Source: Macrocybe gigantea
Taxonomy: Eukaryota > Basidiomycota > Agaricomycetes > Agaricales > Callistosporiaceae
Direction of reading: 5' to 3'
Assembly (NCBI GenBank): GCA_011319805.1
Contig: SJRY01000062.1
Span: 332,468-396,467, forward strand
DNA: 64,000 bases
This document shows positions 62,501 to 64,000 of this stretch, piece by piece (within the stretch, counting starts at the first letter, position 1; every line of letters starts with the position of its first letter). Both the position numbers and the translations under genes were made by a program. Below the pieces are notes generated by a model, which saw only the letters and a program-made list of their open reading frames with translations, was not told the origin of the DNA and did not search any database.

Positions 62501-63732
62501 ATGAGACAATTGATGCATCTCAATTGGCATGGATGTTTTTGGATCGAATTTTTCGTTATCACGGTCTTCCAGATTCTATTATTTCAGACCGTGGTTCTCT
62601 TTTTATTTCAAAATTTTGGTCTCAGCTTCTTACCCTCCTCCAAATTGATGCTCGAATGGCGACTGCGTATCATCCAGAGACTGACGGTCTCACGGAACGC
62701 ACAAATCAACTATTGAGACATACTTACGTGCATATTGCTCTTATCAGCAGGATGACTGGGTGGACTATCTGCCACTCGGTGAATTTGCCTTCAATAACCT
62801 TGACAATGCCTCTACCAAACAATCTCCTTTCTTTGCCAACTATGCCTTTCACCCGACATTTGAGCCGAAGATCACAGAACGCTCCTCTGTCCCAGCTGCT
62901 GCAGATCTTGCAAGCCGTCTGGATATCATCCACCAGGAGCTTCGTGCTGAACTTCTTCATGCTCAGCAACTACAGATGAAATACCATGATCGTCATGCCT
63001 TGCCACCACCAGAGTTCAAACCTGATCAACTTGTCTGGCTCATTCGACGCAATATAAAAACACACGCCCATCCTTCAAACTTGACCATCGTCGTCTAGGC
63101 CCTTACCGTGTCATATCCAAAATTCATAACAATGCCTATCTCCTCCAACTTCTTCCTTCCTACCTCTCTCGCCTTCACCCTGTCTTCAATGTCTCGCTCC
63201 TTGAACCCTACTCTGACCCATCAGAATTTCATCCTCATGCTGATCCCAACCCTTCTCCCTCGATGATGACCCTGCCTTTCAAATTCATTCCATTCTGGAT
63301 TGTCGCAAAATCGGCCATCGATATGAATATCTCGTGCAGTGGAAGAACCTTCTTCATCCGAAGACTCTTGGATTCCCCTCTCTGACATTCCACTCTTCTT
63401 CAATGAAATTATTGAACGTTTTCATCGTCGTCATCCCCGAGCCCCTCGCCCTCATCTTTTTGATTTGAATAAAAATTTTTCTATTTCTCTTTCTCCTTCG
63501 GACACTATGACCCCTGTGCATGTACTATTTGACACTCCTCCTTCTGCTTCTCAGGTCCTGTCCGCTGCCTACCGTGCCTCGCTCCGCTGCCATCCCTCCT
63601 CCTGCCGCTCCGCGCCCTGCCTCCCCACTCGCCATACGTCAGAGATTGAGATCTGAGTATGTCCTCCAACCCAAACAACCACTCGTTTTGGCGAGTAGCC
63701 GACCGCCGAAACGTTTGGACCCGCCAATTTGA
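59474..63732 (+). CDS. pol: Pol polyprotein (PR-RT-RNase H-IN-chromodomain), frame broken by indels
   Basis: Reached by -1 frameshifting. Order: aspartic protease with [12 protein letters not shown] (59720 on; Cys where Ser/Thr is usual); reverse transcriptase ([58 protein letters not shown] at 61085, [15 protein letters not shown]); RNase H ([33 protein letters not shown]); integrase with [19 protein letters not shown] and DDE residues in [20 protein letters not shown] and [17 protein letters not shown]; a chromodomain ([19 protein letters not shown], about 63285-63385); and a Pro-rich end at 63732. At least eight frame changes, most at homopolymers (for example a T run near 60549, GGTTTACT near 61337), interrupt it. 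All catalytic residues checked are present. Confidence 0.9.
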
Positions 63733-63765
63733 ACGTGACCTCATCAAATCCCATTCGTTCACCCC

Positions 63766-63778
63766 AAAAGGGGGATGA
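63766..63778 (+). other. polypurine tract
   Basis: AAAAGGGGGATGA (one T) lies directly before the 3' LTR, the expected plus-strand priming site. Confidence 0.75.
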
Positions 63779-63991
63779 TGTGAGGATTATGGTCACCTCA
63801 CATTTGGCACGGCCTTTCTAGTTACAGCACGGCCTTTTGTAGCACATAGTTTGCATCAGATTACTTGTATTTGTAGCTCACAGACATTTGGACCGTTCAG
63901 ATTGTACTTACCTCTCCTTTTTGTCGAACGACGCAGTGTATTTCTCAGTCCTCCCTTTCAGTTTCGCTGCTCGATTCTCCTGCCCATCACA
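63779..63991 (+). repeat. 3' LTR
   Basis: 213 bp, TGTGA...TCACA, one base shorter than the 5' LTR. It is followed by TCGTG and then CCTG, which continues the R2-like target sequence. Confidence 0.93.
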
Positions 63992-64000
63992 TCGTGCCTG

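Larger units (their letters stand above)
58005..63996 (+). mobile_element. complete Tf1/sushi-type chromodomain Gypsy LTR retrotransposon, with target duplication
   Basis: The element proper is 58010-63991 (5,982 bp). It is flanked by TCGTG at 58005-58009 and 63992-63996. LTRs start TGTGA and end TCACA. The internal order is PBS, gag, protease, reverse transcriptase, RNase H, integrase, chromodomain, polypurine tract. LTRs differ by one indel, so insertion was recent. Frame breaks in pol are probably sequence errors. Confidence 0.93.

Overview
The window comes from a filamentous basidiomycete, most likely an Agaricomycete. Genes are dense and split by many 50-60 nt GT-AG introns. There is a FunK1-type fungal kinase, expanded F-box families, a Tf1/sushi-type chromodomain Gypsy element, and house-keeping genes with fungal architecture. 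No rRNA, tRNA or CRISPR was found.

Layout from left to right. The 3' part of RPB1 (RNA polymerase II largest subunit with its CTD heptads) is followed by a secreted cysteine-rich protein, an unknown gene, an SDR oxidoreductase and VPS27 (ESCRT-0). Next come a dispersed repeat copy (R1) and a tandem pair of unknown coiled-coil genes (11.3-14.4 kb). CAND1 and BCP1 lie on the minus strand. PUT1 (proline dehydrogenase) follows, its terminal exon tandemly duplicated, then repeat copy R2 and a FunK1 kinase. A tandem F-box pair (29.1-32.6 kb) precedes VPS4 (minus), a small SH3-like gene and a HAL4/SAT4-type kinase (minus). After a 3.8 kb gene-poor stretch come RPL19, an ESA1-like MYST acetyltransferase and a second tandem F-box pair with zinc-finger motifs (48.7-55.5 kb). 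The window ends with a TA-flanked inverted-repeat element, repeat copy R3, and a complete LTR retrotransposon that ends 4 nt before the window does.

The genes do not form one pathway. VPS27 and VPS4 act at the start and end of the ESCRT pathway but are 25 kb apart among unrelated genes. The recurring theme is local duplication: three tandem gene pairs plus a duplicated exon.

The retrotransposon is the most informative locus. It has 213/214 bp LTRs that differ by one indel, a 5 bp target duplication, and a PBS complementary to its own LTR (self-priming as in Tf1). It also has a canonical -1 frameshift heptamer and hairpin at the gag-pol junction. It sits inside repeat copy R3, just upstream of a TATA box, and the related empty site is visible in R2.

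Caution: RPB1, CAND1 neighbours, PUT1, the kinase, the MYST gene and the retrotransposon all carry single-base frame breaks, nearly all explained by one base missing from a homopolymer. I read these as consensus sequence errors rather than pseudogenes. Spans given for those genes run start to stop and are not one uninterrupted frame.
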